From: Thalassotalea eurytherma
Lineage (GTDB): Bacteria; Pseudomonadota; Gammaproteobacteria; Enterobacterales; Alteromonadaceae
Reading direction: 5' to 3'
Length of the DNA stretch: 64,000 nucleotides
Assembly (NCBI RefSeq): GCF_030161415.1
Contig: NZ_BSSU01000002.1
Span: 1 to 64,000 of the forward strand
Shown: positions 7,675-17,884 of the stretch, piece after piece
Layout: the number at the start of each line of letters is the position of its first letter
Position numbering within the stretch: position 1 is the stretch's first letter
Position numbers and translations under genes: made by a program
The notes under the pieces: model-generated
Told to the model about the DNA's origin: nothing
The model's input: the letters and a program-made list of their open reading frames with translations, nothing else
Databases searched by the model: none

Positions 7675-8844
7675 ATGATTTCAAGCTTTTCATCACTTAA
7701 CTTTAATTTAGGCGAAACCGTCGACATGATTCGCGATCAAGTCAATGCCTTTGCTCGCGACGAAATTGCGCCACGTGCAGCGCAAATTGATATCGACAAT
7801 GAATTTCCAAATGACTTATGGCGCAAATTTGGTGACATGGGTTTGTTAGGCATGACCGTAGAAGAAGAATACGGTGGGTCAAACCTTGGTTATTTAGAGC
7901 ATGTTGTTGCGATGCAGGAAATTAGCCGTGCATCGGCTTCTGTTGGCCTAAGCTATGGCGCGATGTCTAACTTATGTTTAAACCAGTTAAGTAAAAACGG
8001 TAGCCATGAACAAAAATTAAAGTACTTACCAAAGTTATGCTCTGGTGAACACATTGGTGCATTAGCGATGTCTGAGCCTAACGCGGGTTCTGATGTAGTT
8101 AGCATGAAATTAAGTGCCGTTAAAAAAGGTGATAAATACATCTTAAATGGCAACAAAATGTGGATCACCAACGGTCCTGACGCAAATGTTTATGTTATTT
8201 ACGCAAAAACAGATGTAACTGCCGGTTCAAAAGGTATTACAGCATTTATTGTTGAACGTGATTTCCCGGGTTTTAGTCGTCACCAAAAACTAGACAAACT
8301 AGGTATGCGTGGGTCAAACACTTGTGAATTAGTGTTTGAAGACTGTGAAGTACCTGCTCAGAACATTCTTGGTGAAGAAGGCAAAGGCGTAAAAGTATTA
8401 ATGTCTGGTCTTGATTATGAGCGTGTTGTGTTATCTGGTGGCCCATTAGGCATTATGGATGCCTGTATGGATCTAGTTGTACCTTATATTCACGACCGTA
8501 AACAGTTCGGCCAATCAATTGGTGAATTCCAATTAGTGCAAGGTAAAGTTGCCGACATGTACACACAAATGAATGCCGCGAAGTCTTATGTTTACATGGT
8601 TGCCCAAGCTTGCGACCGTGGTGAAACAACACGTAAAGATGCAGCTGCTGTTATCCTTTATTCAGCGGAGCTAGCGACGAAAATGGCATTAGATGCGATT
8701 CAATTACTCGGTGGTAATGGTTATATCAATGAATTCCCAGCGGGTCGTTTATTGCGTGATGCCAAGCTTTATGAAATTGGTGCTGGTACGTCAGAGATTC
8801 GCCGTATGTTAATTGGTCGCGAATTATTTAACGAATCTAAATAG
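7675..8844 (+). CDS. liuA: Isovaleryl-CoA dehydrogenase
   Basis: 389 residues of the acyl-CoA dehydrogenase family with the isovaleryl branch features. The catalytic glutamate lies in [18 protein letters not shown], and the usual C-terminal glutamate motif is replaced by [10 protein letters not shown]. The beta-domain signature is [14 protein letters not shown]. It converts isovaleryl-CoA to 3-methylcrotonyl-CoA with FAD in leucine catabolism. A good ribosome binding site (GAGGAAC) precedes the ATG. It is separated from liuB by 228 nt of repeats. Confidence 0.94.
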   Translation: MISSFSSLNFNLGETVDMIRDQVNAFARDEIAPRAAQIDIDNEFPNDLWRKFGDMGLLGMTVEEEYGGSNLGYLEHVVAMQEISRASASVGLSYGAMSNLCLNQLSKNGSHEQKLKYLPKLCSGEHIGALAMSEPNAGSDVVSMKLSAVKKGDKYILNGNKMWITNGPDANVYVIYAKTDVTAGSKGITAFIVERDFPGFSRHQKLDKLGMRGSNTCELVFEDCEVPAQNILGEEGKGVKVLMSGLDYERVVLSGGPLGIMDACMDLVVPYIHDRKQFGQSIGEFQLVQGKVADMYTQMNAAKSYVYMVAQACDRGETTRKDAAAVILYSAELATKMALDAIQLLGGNGYINEFPAGRLLRDAKLYEIGAGTSEIRRMLIGRELFNESK

Positions 8845-8845
8845 A

Positions 8846-9026
8846 TTGCGGCCTGCGCCACAATGACGTCAGATAAACAGCAAAAACCAATGACCTCAGG
8901 TAAACAGCAAAAACCAATGAGTCATGCTGACGAAAGTCAGCATCTTAATGGTGAAGCATTAGATGGCGGCATGTATCGCAATGACGCAGATATAAAATGA
9001 TGAGTCATTCCGGCATTTGCCGGAAT
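8846..9026. repeat. REP-like repeat cluster between liuA and liuB
   Basis: The cluster starts with ATTGCGGCCTGCGCCACAAT, also found after trpA. Then follow two 27-bp tandem units (8862-8888 and 8889-8915) that begin AATGAC and end AACAGCAAAAACC. Two stem-loops of a common design come next: ATGCTGAC-GAAA-GTCAGCAT (8924-8943) and ATTCCGGC-ATTT-GCCGGAAT (9007-9026), each an 8-bp stem with a 4-nt loop preceded by GTC and followed by CTY. The cluster sits inside the liu operon, so it is transcribed. Confidence 0.8.
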
Positions 9027-9072
9027 CTCGATTTAACACTTACATTGATATTAACAACACAGGTATTTCCCC

Positions 9073-10680
9073 GTGGCAAAGATAATTTCAAAAATAAATA
9101 CACGTTCACAAGACTTCATCGATAATGCCGAGTATATGCAAGCGCAAGTTGATGATTTAAAAACACAGCTTGATGCAATCAAACAAGGTGGCGGCGAAAA
9201 GTCTCGCGAGCGTCACCTTTCTCGGGGTAAATTACTACCACGTGATCGAGTTAACGCACTGCTCGATGAAGGTTCACCATTTCTAGAGTTCTCACAATTA
9301 GCAGCACATGATGTATACAAAGACAATGTGCCAGCGGCTGGCATTATTACAGGTATTGGCCGTGTTGGTGGACAAGAATGTGTCATCGTAGCGAACGATG
9401 CTACGGTAAAAGGTGGCACCTACTACCCGCTTACGGTTAAAAAGCATTTACGCGCTCAAACGATTGCACAAGAAAATAACTTACCTTGTGTATATTTAGT
9501 TGATTCAGGTGGTGCTAACCTGCCCAATCAAGACGACGTGTTCCCTGATAAAGAACACTTTGGTCGCATATTCTTCAACCAAGCGAATATGTCGGCGCAA
9601 CATATTCCACAAATTGCTGTCGTGATGGGTTCTTGTACTGCCGGTGGTGCTTATGTACCAGCAATGGCTGACGAATCTATTATTGTAAAAGAGCAAGGTA
9701 CAATTTTCCTAGCTGGCCCACCTTTAGTAAAAGCGGCAACCGGTGAAGTGGTTAGCGCTGAAGATTTAGGTGGCGCTGATGTTCACTGTCGTACTTCCGG
9801 TGTATCAGATCATTATGCACAAAACGATCATCACGCATTAGATATTGCACGTAAAGCAATCAGTAACTTAAACCGCGTAAAACCTGTTCAAATGAACATT
9901 GAACAAATGCGTGAACCAGCATATAACAGCAATGAAATTTACGGCGTCATTCCAAAAGACGCACGTCAACCTTACGATGTTCGAGAAGTTATCGCCCGTG
10001 TTGTAGACGGTAGTGAGTTTGATGAATTTAAAGCCTTATACGGCACCACGTTAGTATGTGGTTTTGCACGTATCTATGGTTACCCTGTTGGTATCGTTGC
10101 TAATAACGGTATTTTGTTTGGTGAATCTGCACAAAAAGGTGCTCATTTTATTGAGCTATGTGCACAACGAAAAATTCCTTTGGTATTTTTACAAAACATT
10201 ACCGGCTTTATGGTTGGTCAGCAATATGAAGCAGGCGGGATCGCAAAGCACGGTGCAAAAATGGTAACGGCTGTAGCATGTGCCAAAGTACCTAAATTCA
10301 CGATTTTAATTGGTGGTAGTTTCGGCGCAGGTAACTATGGTATGTGTGGTCGAGCCTATGATCCTAGATTCCTATTTATGTGGCCAAATGCACGTATTTC
10401 GGTAATGGGCGGTGAACAAGCCGCGGGGGTTTTAGCACAGGTTAAAACCGATCAAATGGCGAAAAAGGGTGAGTCTTGGTCTGATGAAGAGCAACGCCAA
10501 TTTAAACAGCCAATCATTGATAATTATGAACATCAAGGTCATCCATATTATGCATCTGCACGGCTATGGGACGATGGTGTCATTGATCCTGCTGATACGC
10601 GTCAAGTATTAGGACTTGCCATTTCGGCGTCACTCAATAAACCAATAGAAGACACCCAGTTTGGTGTCTTTAGAATGTAG
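9073..10680 (+). CDS. liuB: 3-methylcrotonyl-CoA carboxylase, carboxyltransferase (beta) subunit
   Basis: 535 residues, the usual length for the biotin-dependent carboxyltransferase subunit MccB. The CoA-binding and carboxybiotin regions include [16 protein letters not shown] and the later [20 protein letters not shown] with [18 protein letters not shown]. It moves the carboxyl group from biotin on LiuD to 3-methylcrotonyl-CoA, giving 3-methylglutaconyl-CoA. The start is a GTG at 9073; the next in-frame ATG would remove conserved N-terminal residues. It is followed 8 nt later by liuC. Confidence 0.94.
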   Translation: MAKIISKINTRSQDFIDNAEYMQAQVDDLKTQLDAIKQGGGEKSRERHLSRGKLLPRDRVNALLDEGSPFLEFSQLAAHDVYKDNVPAAGIITGIGRVGGQECVIVANDATVKGGTYYPLTVKKHLRAQTIAQENNLPCVYLVDSGGANLPNQDDVFPDKEHFGRIFFNQANMSAQHIPQIAVVMGSCTAGGAYVPAMADESIIVKEQGTIFLAGPPLVKAATGEVVSAEDLGGADVHCRTSGVSDHYAQNDHHALDIARKAISNLNRVKPVQMNIEQMREPAYNSNEIYGVIPKDARQPYDVREVIARVVDGSEFDEFKALYGTTLVCGFARIYGYPVGIVANNGILFGESAQKGAHFIELCAQRKIPLVFLQNITGFMVGQQYEAGGIAKHGAKMVTAVACAKVPKFTILIGGSFGAGNYGMCGRAYDPRFLFMWPNARISVMGGEQAAGVLAQVKTDQMAKKGESWSDEEQRQFKQPIIDNYEHQGHPYYASARLWDDGVIDPADTRQVLGLAISASLNKPIEDTQFGVFRM

Positions 10681-10688
10681 AGGTTGCA

Positions 10689-11489
10689 ATGACTAAATTA
10701 TCGAACGATCCCGTATTAGTTGATATTGATAGCCTTGGTGTTGCTACTGTCACATTAAACAACCCTGATAAGCATAACGCTTTTGATGATGAGATCATCA
10801 GCCAGCTAACCCAAGTATTTACTGATATCTCAGAAAATGAAAAAGTGCGTTTAATGGTGTTAGCCGCCAATGGTAAAAGCTTTTGCGCAGGTGCTGATTT
10901 AGGTTGGATGAAGCGCATGGCAAACTATAGCTATCAGGAAAACCTTCACGATGCGAACGGTCTAGCGAATATGTTAAAAGCTCTTAACTTTATTCCGCAA
11001 CCAACCATTGCCAAAATTCAAGGAGCAGCTTTTGGTGGCGCGGTTGGTTTAGCAAGCTGTTGTGACATTGTCATTGCCAGTGAAAAAGCCAGCTTTAGCT
11101 TATCTGAAGTTAAATTTGGTCTAATTCCTGCCACGATCAGCCCTTATGTCGTGAGCGCTATCGGCATAAAGGCCGCCCGCAGATATTTTCAAACCGCTGA
11201 GCGATTCTTTGCCGATAAAGCACAACAGCTTGGTTTAGTTGATGAAGTAACAACGCCTGAAGCGCTCAATGCAAGCGTTGATAAGATGATAAATACGCTA
11301 TTAGCTAATGGCCCAATCGCTATGCGCCAAGCCAAACAGTTAGTTTTTGATGTTGCTTATAAAAATATTGATCAAAACCTAATTTCAGAAACGAGCAAGC
11401 GTATTGCCGCTATTCGTATTTCAGAAGAAGGCCAAGAAGGCTTAGGTTCATTTTTCGAAAAACGTTCACCTAACTGGCATAAGGAGTAA
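10689..11489 (+). CDS. liuC: Methylglutaconyl-CoA hydratase
   Basis: 266 residues of the crotonase family. The oxyanion-hole sequence is FCAGADLGWMKRM and the second region is GAAFGGAVGLASCCDIVIAS, followed by LSEVKFGLIPATISPYV with one catalytic glutamate. This pattern matches methylglutaconyl-CoA hydratases rather than general crotonases. It hydrates 3-methylglutaconyl-CoA to HMG-CoA. It lies between the two carboxylase subunit genes, with gaps of 8 and 5 nt, as in other liu operons. Confidence 0.92.
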   Translation: MTKLSNDPVLVDIDSLGVATVTLNNPDKHNAFDDEIISQLTQVFTDISENEKVRLMVLAANGKSFCAGADLGWMKRMANYSYQENLHDANGLANMLKALNFIPQPTIAKIQGAAFGGAVGLASCCDIVIASEKASFSLSEVKFGLIPATISPYVVSAIGIKAARRYFQTAERFFADKAQQLGLVDEVTTPEALNASVDKMINTLLANGPIAMRQAKQLVFDVAYKNIDQNLISETSKRIAAIRISEEGQEGLGSFFEKRSPNWHKE

Positions 11490-11494
11490 TCATC

Positions 11495-13498
11495 ATGTTT
11501 AACAAAATTTTAATTGCAAACCGTGGTGAAATCGCCTGTCGAATTATTAAAACCGCCCGTAAACTCGGCGTGTTGACGGTTGCCGTTTATTCAGATGCAG
11601 ATGCTAATGCCCTGCACGTTACTATGGCTGATGAAGCCGTTCATATTGGTGGCAGTGCTTCTAGAGACAGCTACCTATTAAGCGAACGTGTTATTGAAGC
11701 TGCTCGCCGTACTGGCGCACAAGCAATTCATCCAGGTTATGGGTTCTTATCTGAAAATGCCGAATTCTGCCGCCTATGTGAACAAAACAATATTGTATTT
11801 ATCGGTCCACCGGTTGGCGCAATTGAAGCAATGGGCTCTAAATCAGCAGCCAAGAACATCATGGAAAGAGCGCAAGTACCTTTAGTACCAGGCTATCATG
11901 GTGAAGATCAAAGTGAAGCCGTATTGAAAAAAGCGGCGGATGATATGGGCTACCCCGTATTATTAAAAGCGACGGCTGGCGGTGGTGGTAAGGGTATGCG
12001 CCAAGTTTGGTCAGAAAATGAATTTAGCGATGGCTTAGCTGCAGCTAAGCGTGAAGCACTTAACGGTTTTGGTGACGATACCATGTTAGTTGAGAAGTAT
12101 TTAACTCAACCTCGTCACGTAGAAATTCAAGTGTTTTGTGATAATCACGATAATGCCGTTTACCTGTTTGAACGTGATTGTTCCGTGCAACGTCGCCATC
12201 AAAAAGTTATTGAAGAAGCCCCTGCCCCAGGCATGAGTGAAGCTCTGCGCAAAGAAATGGGTGAAGCTGCGATAAAGTCTGCTAAAGCCATTGGTTACGA
12301 AGGCGCAGGTACGGTTGAGTTCTTACTCGATGTTGACGGTTCATTTTATTTCATGGAAATGAATACCCGTCTTCAAGTAGAGCACCCCGTTACTGAGATG
12401 ATATCAGGCCAAGACCTAGTCGAATGGCAATTACGTGTTGCTTCAGGTGAAACTTTACCTAAATCACAAGATCAGTTAACCATTAAAGGTCATGCATTTG
12501 AAGCACGTATTTACGCAGAAGATGCCGATAATGACTTCTTACCGGCGACAGGTTTTCTTGCCTACCTATCGACACCGCTTGAATCAGATAATGTTCGTGT
12601 AGATACCGGTGTTCGCCAAGGCGATGAAGTAAGTGTTTATTATGATCCGATGATTGCGAAATTGATTGTCTGGGATGAAAATCGTGACAAAGCATTACAG
12701 CGCTTAGCAAAAGCACTTAGTGAATACCGGATTAGCGGTGTCACCACAAACATCGACTTTTTGTATAACTTAGCAACTTGCCAACCATTCGTTGACGAAG
12801 ACTTAGATACCGGTTTTATTGAAAAACACGAAGATAAGATTTTCCATAAAGACGAGCAATCGCTTACCGAAGAATTGCCGATGGCTGCATTATATTTAGT
12901 GCTAGCTAATGAACAAAAAGCGAAGCAAAAAGCACAATCGTCAAATGATCCATTTTCACCTTGGAATCAAACCAATGCCTGGCGATTAAATGAAGCGCAT
13001 GTTCATCATGTTGGCTTACGTCACAATGATAGCGTTTATGACATCGTTGTAGAACAAAAGCGCCATGGCTTTATGATCACCGTTGATAGCAAGTCATACG
13101 ATTGCCAAGGTCATATTGAAAATGATGTATTAACCACAAATATCAATGGTTATCGCTCAGCTGCAACAATTGCGCAAAATGGTGATCAAATTAGTTTATA
13201 CCGCCAAAACGGTGCTTTTAACTTTGTTCAGATTTTGCCTGATTTAGGTTGTGATGACGATACGGCAGACGCTGGTGGTTTAATTGCGCCAATGAATGGC
13301 ACGATGGTTAGCGTATTAGTTAGTGCCGGTGATGTTGTTACGGCGGATCAACCACTGATGATCATGGAAGCGATGAAAATGGAACACACGATTAAAGCAC
13401 CTGCAGCAGGCAAAGTAACTGAGCTATTCTTTGCCGCTGGCGATATGGTTGATGGCGGTGCTCAACTTGTTGGCTTTGCCGCGGAGGAGGACAAATAA
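11495..13498 (+). CDS. liuD: 3-methylcrotonyl-CoA carboxylase, biotin-containing (alpha) subunit
   Basis: 667 residues. The first 450 or so form a biotin carboxylase: N-terminal [23 protein letters not shown]-grasp glycine loop [11 protein letters not shown], and [16 protein letters not shown]. The C-terminal biotinyl domain carries the attachment motif EAMKMEH with the modified lysine near residue 628. It carboxylates its own biotin with ATP and bicarbonate, working with LiuB. It follows liuC by 5 nt and ends 2 nt before liuE. Confidence 0.95.
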   Translation: MFNKILIANRGEIACRIIKTARKLGVLTVAVYSDADANALHVTMADEAVHIGGSASRDSYLLSERVIEAARRTGAQAIHPGYGFLSENAEFCRLCEQNNIVFIGPPVGAIEAMGSKSAAKNIMERAQVPLVPGYHGEDQSEAVLKKAADDMGYPVLLKATAGGGGKGMRQVWSENEFSDGLAAAKREALNGFGDDTMLVEKYLTQPRHVEIQVFCDNHDNAVYLFERDCSVQRRHQKVIEEAPAPGMSEALRKEMGEAAIKSAKAIGYEGAGTVEFLLDVDGSFYFMEMNTRLQVEHPVTEMISGQDLVEWQLRVASGETLPKSQDQLTIKGHAFEARIYAEDADNDFLPATGFLAYLSTPLESDNVRVDTGVRQGDEVSVYYDPMIAKLIVWDENRDKALQRLAKALSEYRISGVTTNIDFLYNLATCQPFVDEDLDTGFIEKHEDKIFHKDEQSLTEELPMAALYLVLANEQKAKQKAQSSNDPFSPWNQTNAWRLNEAHVHHVGLRHNDSVYDIVVEQKRHGFMITVDSKSYDCQGHIENDVLTTNINGYRSAATIAQNGDQISLYRQNGAFNFVQILPDLGCDDDTADAGGLIAPMNGTMVSVLVSAGDVVTADQPLMIMEAMKMEHTIKAPAAGKVTELFFAAGDMVDGGAQLVGFAAEEDK

Positions 13499-13500
13499 AA

Positions 13501-14421
13501 ATGTCTTATATCGAACGTAACCAACTGCCTAAAAAAGTTAAAATCGTGGAAGTAGGTCCTCGTGATGGCTTGCAAAACGAAAAACAACTTATTGATGCTA
13601 ACAACAAAATAGCGCTTATCAATAAACTGGTTGATGCCGGTTTAACCTATGTAGAAAGTGGCAGTTTTGTATCGCCTAAATGGGTGCCACAAATGGCAAC
13701 GTCTAGTGAGATATTTGAAAAGCTAACCAAGCACAAAGGTGTCACTTATGCTGCACTAACGCCCAATATGAAAGGCTTTGATGCTGCAATGTCAGTTAAT
13801 GTTGATGAAGTGGCTATTTTTGGTGCCGCTTCACAGTCTTTTAGCCAAAAGAACATTAACTGTTCAATTGAAGAAAGCCGTGAGCGATTCTCGCCAGTTG
13901 TCGAAGCGGCATTAAGCAAAGGTATTAAGGTAAGAGGCTATGTATCTTGCGTTGTAGGTTGTCCTTATGAAGGTGATATTGCACCGGAAGCCGTTGCTAA
14001 TGTAGCCAAAAAATTACTTGATATGGGCTGTTATGAAATTTCACTTGGCGACACCATTGGCGTAGGCACGCCGGCATCAGTGTCAGCAATGCTTGACGCA
14101 GTGAAAGCCGTTGTGCCCGCTAACCAACTCGCCGTTCACTTTCATGATACCTATGGCCAAGCGTTAACCAATATTTACACTGCGTTAAGTCAGGGCATAA
14201 CTGTTGTTGATAGTGCCGTTGCGGGCCTAGGTGGATGCCCTTATGCTAAAGGCGCTTCTGGGAATGTAGCAACTGAAGATGTTGTCTACATGCTTAATGG
14301 TATGGGTATCGACAGTGGCGTAGATTTAGACAAATTACTTGAAGCAGGTTGGTTTATTTCCGACAAACTGAATCAAGCGCCTGTTTCAAAAGTATCGCAG
14401 GCAATGCGAGCAAAATTATAA
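13501..14421 (+). CDS. liuE: Hydroxymethylglutaryl-CoA lyase
   Basis: 306 residues, a TIM-barrel DRE metallolyase. The N-terminus carries [12 protein letters not shown], metal-binding residues are in [10 protein letters not shown], and the catalytic cysteine is in [14 protein letters not shown]. It splits HMG-CoA into acetoacetate and acetyl-CoA, ending leucine breakdown. The next two genes encode an acetoacetate-activating CoA-transferase, so the pathway is closed within the operon. Confidence 0.95.
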   Translation: MSYIERNQLPKKVKIVEVGPRDGLQNEKQLIDANNKIALINKLVDAGLTYVESGSFVSPKWVPQMATSSEIFEKLTKHKGVTYAALTPNMKGFDAAMSVNVDEVAIFGAASQSFSQKNINCSIEESRERFSPVVEAALSKGIKVRGYVSCVVGCPYEGDIAPEAVANVAKKLLDMGCYEISLGDTIGVGTPASVSAMLDAVKAVVPANQLAVHFHDTYGQALTNIYTALSQGITVVDSAVAGLGGCPYAKGASGNVATEDVVYMLNGMGIDSGVDLDKLLEAGWFISDKLNQAPVSKVSQAMRAKL

Positions 14422-14458
14422 CAAGATTAAAAGGTTAAACCTTTGAGAGGAAAGTAAA

Positions 14459-15169
14459 ATGGCAGGTTTTGATAAAGTTGTCAGTAGTTATCAAGAAGCG
14501 TTAGCGGGCTTAGAAGATAACATGACAGTGATTTCAGGCGGTTTTGGTTTATGTGGTATTGCAGAAAACCTAATTGCCGAAATTAAGCGCAAAGGCACTA
14601 AAGGATTAACAGTTGTTTCAAATAACTGTGGTGTGGATGACTTTGGCTTAGGGGTTTTGTTACCCGATCGCCAAATTAAAAAAATTGTTGCCTCCTATGT
14701 AGGTGAAAATGCCGAGTTTGAACGTCAAATGATGAGTGGCGAATTAGAAGTTGTGCTAACACCTCAAGGTACACTTGCTGAGAAAATGCGTGCTGGTGGT
14801 GCTGGTATACCAGCTTTCTACACGGCTACGGGTTTCGGTACACCGGTAGCAGAAGGCAAGGAAGAACGCACATTTGATGGACGTGATTATATCCTTGAAG
14901 AAGCGATAAAAGGTGATTTTGCTATTGTAAAAGCATGGAAAGCTGATCGCTACGGCAACCTTGTTTATCGTAAAACAGCGAGAAACTTTAATCCGTTGGC
15001 GGCAACGGCAGGTAAAATTACCGTCGTAGAAGTTGAAGAAATTGTTGAACCGGGTGAGTTAGACCCAGATCAGATTCATACGCCAGGCATCTATGTAGAT
15101 CGTTTAATTCAAGGTACGTTTGAAAAACGTATTGAACAGCGCACTATTCGCCCATCAGATAACGCATAA
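14459..15169 (+). CDS. 3-oxoacid CoA-transferase subunit A
   Basis: 236 residues of the CoA-transferase family I alpha subunit. The N-terminus carries [15 protein letters not shown], and later regions include [14 protein letters not shown] and [20 protein letters not shown]. Together with subunit B it transfers CoA from succinyl-CoA (or acetyl-CoA) to acetoacetate made by LiuE. A strong GAGAGGAAAG ribosome binding site lies just before the ATG. It is 37 nt downstream of liuE. Confidence 0.92.
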   Translation: MAGFDKVVSSYQEALAGLEDNMTVISGGFGLCGIAENLIAEIKRKGTKGLTVVSNNCGVDDFGLGVLLPDRQIKKIVASYVGENAEFERQMMSGELEVVLTPQGTLAEKMRAGGAGIPAFYTATGFGTPVAEGKEERTFDGRDYILEEAIKGDFAIVKAWKADRYGNLVYRKTARNFNPLAATAGKITVVEVEEIVEPGELDPDQIHTPGIYVDRLIQGTFEKRIEQRTIRPSDNA

Positions 15170-15180
15170 GGAGAATTATC

Positions 15181-15837
15181 ATGGCTTTAACTCGTGAACA
15201 AATCGCTATGCGTGTTGCACAAGAGCTTCAAGATGGATATTACGTAAATTTAGGTATTGGTATCCCTACCCTTGTCGCAAACTATGTTCCTGACGGCATG
15301 GAAGTGATGCTGCAATCAGAAAATGGTTTATTAGGGATGGGACAATTTCCGACAGAAGAAGAAATTGACGCTGATTTAATTAACGCTGGTAAGCAAACCG
15401 TGACCATGGCTACCGGTGCTTCAGTATTTGACTCTGCTGAGTCTTTTGCGATGATTCGTGGTGGTCACGTCGATTTGACGGTATTAGGCGCATTTGAGGT
15501 AGATGTAAATGGTAACATTGCTTCGTATATGATCCCTGGTAAGTTAATCAAAGGCATGGGTGGCGCAATGGACCTTGTCGCAGGTGCTGATAACATTATC
15601 GTTACGATGACGCATGCTTCAAAGCACGGTGTTTCTAAATTGCTTAACAACTGTTCACTGCCATTAACCGGTAAAGGCTGTATTAAGCGCGTATTAACCG
15701 ATTTAGCGTTTATTGAGATCAAAGAAGGTAAGTTTCACCTGATTGAACGCGCGCCGGGCGTTAGTGTAGAAGAGATTATAAAACTCACGGAAGGTGAGCT
15801 TGTTATTCCGGCACATGTGCCAGAAATGACTTTCTAG
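15181..15837 (+). CDS. 3-oxoacid CoA-transferase subunit B
   Basis: 218 residues of the CoA-transferase beta subunit. The catalytic glutamate is in the SENGLLGMG motif near residue 45, preceded by the NLGIGIPTLVANYVP region. It pairs with the preceding subunit A, 11 nt upstream. It is the last gene of the liu operon and is followed about 25 nt later by a strong terminator. Confidence 0.93.
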   Translation: MALTREQIAMRVAQELQDGYYVNLGIGIPTLVANYVPDGMEVMLQSENGLLGMGQFPTEEEIDADLINAGKQTVTMATGASVFDSAESFAMIRGGHVDLTVLGAFEVDVNGNIASYMIPGKLIKGMGGAMDLVAGADNIIVTMTHASKHGVSKLLNNCSLPLTGKGCIKRVLTDLAFIEIKEGKFHLIERAPGVSVEEIIKLTEGELVIPAHVPEMTF

Positions 15838-15860
15838 GTTGACGCCACTTTAAGTTATTA

Positions 15861-15887
15861 AACGAGAGCTTAGGCTCTCGTTTTTTG
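15861..15887 (+). terminator. Terminator of the liu operon
   Basis: A perfect 9-bp stem AACGAGAGC/GCTCTCGTT with a TTAG loop is followed by TTTTTT. It ends the operon starting at liuR. Confidence 0.92.
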
Positions 15888-16051
15888 TTTGTTTTTATTG
15901 AAAGTATCCAATATCAGTTACATAAATAACACAACAATTTTCCATAAATCTTACGCTAAATCACATAATTAGGGGCTAAATCCTACATATCTTGAGATAT
16001 ATCGCACAACAAAGTGTTGCATTAACGTACGAATTTGTTAATCTGAAGATG

Positions 16052-16140
16052 ACAAAGAAAAGGCAACATACTTGAAAGAGTATGACGCAAAGCCACCGGT
16101 CTAAGGGCGAAAGCCTACGACAGCGGAGTTACCGATAAGG
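16052..16140 (+). ncRNA. Cyclic di-GMP-I (GEMM-I) riboswitch
   Basis: The element has the conserved GEMM-I blocks in order: AAGGCAA; a P2 stem CATACT/AGTATG closed by a GAAA (GNRA) tetraloop at about 16068-16085; GACGCAAAGCC; CCGG; and the 3' block GCGGAGTTACCGAT. This matches known c-di-GMP-I aptamers, in which the tetraloop docks into the P3 receptor. A short hairpin with a U-tract follows at once, then the small secreted-protein gene at 16197. The class is clear from sequence; whether it turns expression on or off is not. Confidence 0.92.
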
Positions 16141-16141
16141 T

Positions 16142-16163
16142 AAAACCAGTGGTTTTTTCTTTT
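16142..16163 (+). terminator. Terminator hairpin behind the riboswitch (expression platform)
   Basis: AAAACC-AGT-GGTTTT followed by TT, C and TTTTT starts 2 nt after the aptamer core. The aptamer's last bases (ACC...AAGGT) could compete with the stem, which would make this a c-di-GMP-controlled transcription terminator. That mechanism is inference from position. Confidence 0.6.
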
Positions 16164-16196
16164 TAAAACTCATTCTTATTCATAGGGTCTTAAAAA

Positions 16197-16553
16197 ATGA
16201 AAAAATTATTACTAGCTTCTACTATTACAGTTTTAACTTTAACGTCTGCCTTCGTGGCACCAGCAGCTCAAGCTTCAAACATTGCTCAAAATGTTTGTGA
16301 ATTTGTTGCTGCAGATGACAAGAAACGCATGCGTTCATATTTAAAATCGAACAAATTAAAAATACGTAGTATTTTTGACGGTGTTCAGTGTAATGGTCAG
16401 AACTTGTTAGAATTTGCTGCTAATCGTGGTTCAGTAAAAACAGGTTCTTTGATGATTTCTAAATTACCAAAGAAAACTGTATCAGCTAACCTTGCAGTAA
16501 TTCAGTCAGGTACACCTTTATTTGACGCTGCTAACAAACGCGTAAGCAGTTAA
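16197..16553 (+). CDS. Small secreted protein, DUF3718-like, under c-di-GMP riboswitch
   Basis: 118 residues. The first 26 or so form a Sec signal peptide (MKKLLLAS, hydrophobic core, cleavage near APAAQAS). The mature part has two cysteines (in NVCEFVAADDK and GVQCNGQNLLEFA), which could form a disulfide, and is basic. The pattern resembles the DUF3718 family of small exported proteins of Shewanella, Vibrio and relatives, whose function is unknown to me. The gene stands alone between the riboswitch and a terminator, so its expression is probably set by c-di-GMP. Confidence 0.85.
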   Translation: MKKLLLASTITVLTLTSAFVAPAAQASNIAQNVCEFVAADDKKRMRSYLKSNKLKIRSIFDGVQCNGQNLLEFAANRGSVKTGSLMISKLPKKTVSANLAVIQSGTPLFDAANKRVSS

Positions 16554-16615
16554 GGTTCATTTAGTGGACGTTAATAATAATGTTTTCTAATGATTCTTTT
16601 TGTCTTATATAATTA

Positions 16616-16644
16616 AAAAAGCCAGCGAAAGCTGGTTTTTTTTT
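16616..16644 (+). terminator. Terminator of the riboswitch-controlled gene
   Basis: AAAAAGCCAGC-GAAA-GCTGGTTTTTT forms an 11-bp stem (one G-U pair) with a GAAA loop and a run of nine T. It lies 60 nt after the stop codon. Confidence 0.9.
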
Positions 16645-16718
16645 CTTTATAAAGCAATAACTTTATAATATTGTTTAGTTAAGCCTTGTTCATCAATATT
16701 TTACCTGTTACCTAGTCT

Positions 16719-17870
16719 ATGCCTTCAAAAAAAACCTATAAAGGTAACCGCCAAGCTTTATTACTGACCGGTGGTGGCGCTAGAGCAGCATATCAAGTAG
16801 GTGTGCTTTCCGCGATAACGCGCTTTATGCCGCGTAATCACGGTATCCCCTTCCCTATTATTTGTGGTACATCTGCCGGTGCAATAAATGCAACGGCAAT
16901 GGCCTGTTACGCTTCATGTTTTCATTTAGGTGTTAAAAAGCTTGAGTGGGTTTGGAAAAACCTACGAACAAAAAACATTTATCAAAGTGATCCATGGGGA
17001 GCCTTTGGCTATTTAGGTAACGGTATATTATCGAGCTTTCAGGCTGATTACTCCCTTAAGCGGGCTCATAGTTTGTTAAATAATGCCCCGCTTCGCGAAT
17101 TGCTAAAAGAGGTTTTCGACTTTAAACGCATTGATGACAATATTCTTCGAAATTACTTAACGGCAATTTCCGTCACTGCATCAAGCTATACCACTGGTGA
17201 CTCAATAAGCTTTTACCAATCTGCTGATACAATACACCCTTGGCAACGGGCAAAACGCAAAGGCCACCCTTGCCAAATTAACACAGAACATTTAATGGCG
17301 TCGGCCGCTATACCTCTGGTATTTCCATCAATAGAAATAAATGGTCAGTATTATGGTGACGGATCAATCCACCAGTTATCGCCACTTAGCCCTCCTATTC
17401 ATTTAGGAGCCGAAAAGATTTTGGTTATTGGTGTCGATCAACCGCACAAACCACTTTATTCGCTTGAAAATAATCCGCATCCGCCTACGAGTGCGACAAT
17501 TGCAGGCCACATGCTTGATTCAATTTTTGCAGATACTTTGCAAAGTGATATGGAGCGGCTTGAGCGCATTAATGAATCAATCGCATTGATGCAATCTCAT
17601 GGCATAGCTTCTCAACAAGAGCTTAAACACGTTGATACCATGGTCATTAACCCGAGTGATGACTTTAATGTAATTGCAGCTGAGCATTACAATGAGTTGC
17701 CAATTTCAGTGCGTTTATTGCTTCGCAGTGTAGGTATAACAAACGACTCGGAAGCGAGTTTAATAAGCTATTTATTATTTGAAAACAGCTTCACGAAAAA
17801 GCTGATGAAGATTGGCTATCAAGACGGCTTAGCCAATGAAGAAAAGCTAAGATCATTTTTATCCCTCTAA
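16719..17870 (+). CDS. Patatin-like phospholipase family protein
   Basis: 383 residues. The patatin elements are in order: the glycine-rich oxyanion loop LTGGGARAAYQVGVL near residues 17-30, the nucleophile elbow GTSAG near residue 50, and the catalytic aspartate in YGDGS near residue 212. These form a Ser-Asp dyad for acyl-ester hydrolysis. No signal peptide is seen, so it is likely cytoplasmic or membrane-associated. The substrate is unknown; a role in lipid turnover is family knowledge. It is followed 14 nt later by a glutathione transferase gene. Confidence 0.88.
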   Translation: MPSKKTYKGNRQALLLTGGGARAAYQVGVLSAITRFMPRNHGIPFPIICGTSAGAINATAMACYASCFHLGVKKLEWVWKNLRTKNIYQSDPWGAFGYLGNGILSSFQADYSLKRAHSLLNNAPLRELLKEVFDFKRIDDNILRNYLTAISVTASSYTTGDSISFYQSADTIHPWQRAKRKGHPCQINTEHLMASAAIPLVFPSIEINGQYYGDGSIHQLSPLSPPIHLGAEKILVIGVDQPHKPLYSLENNPHPPTSATIAGHMLDSIFADTLQSDMERLERINESIALMQSHGIASQQELKHVDTMVINPSDDFNVIAAEHYNELPISVRLLLRSVGITNDSEASLISYLLFENSFTKKLMKIGYQDGLANEEKLRSFLSL

Positions 17871-17884
17871 AGAGAGTAAAGTAA

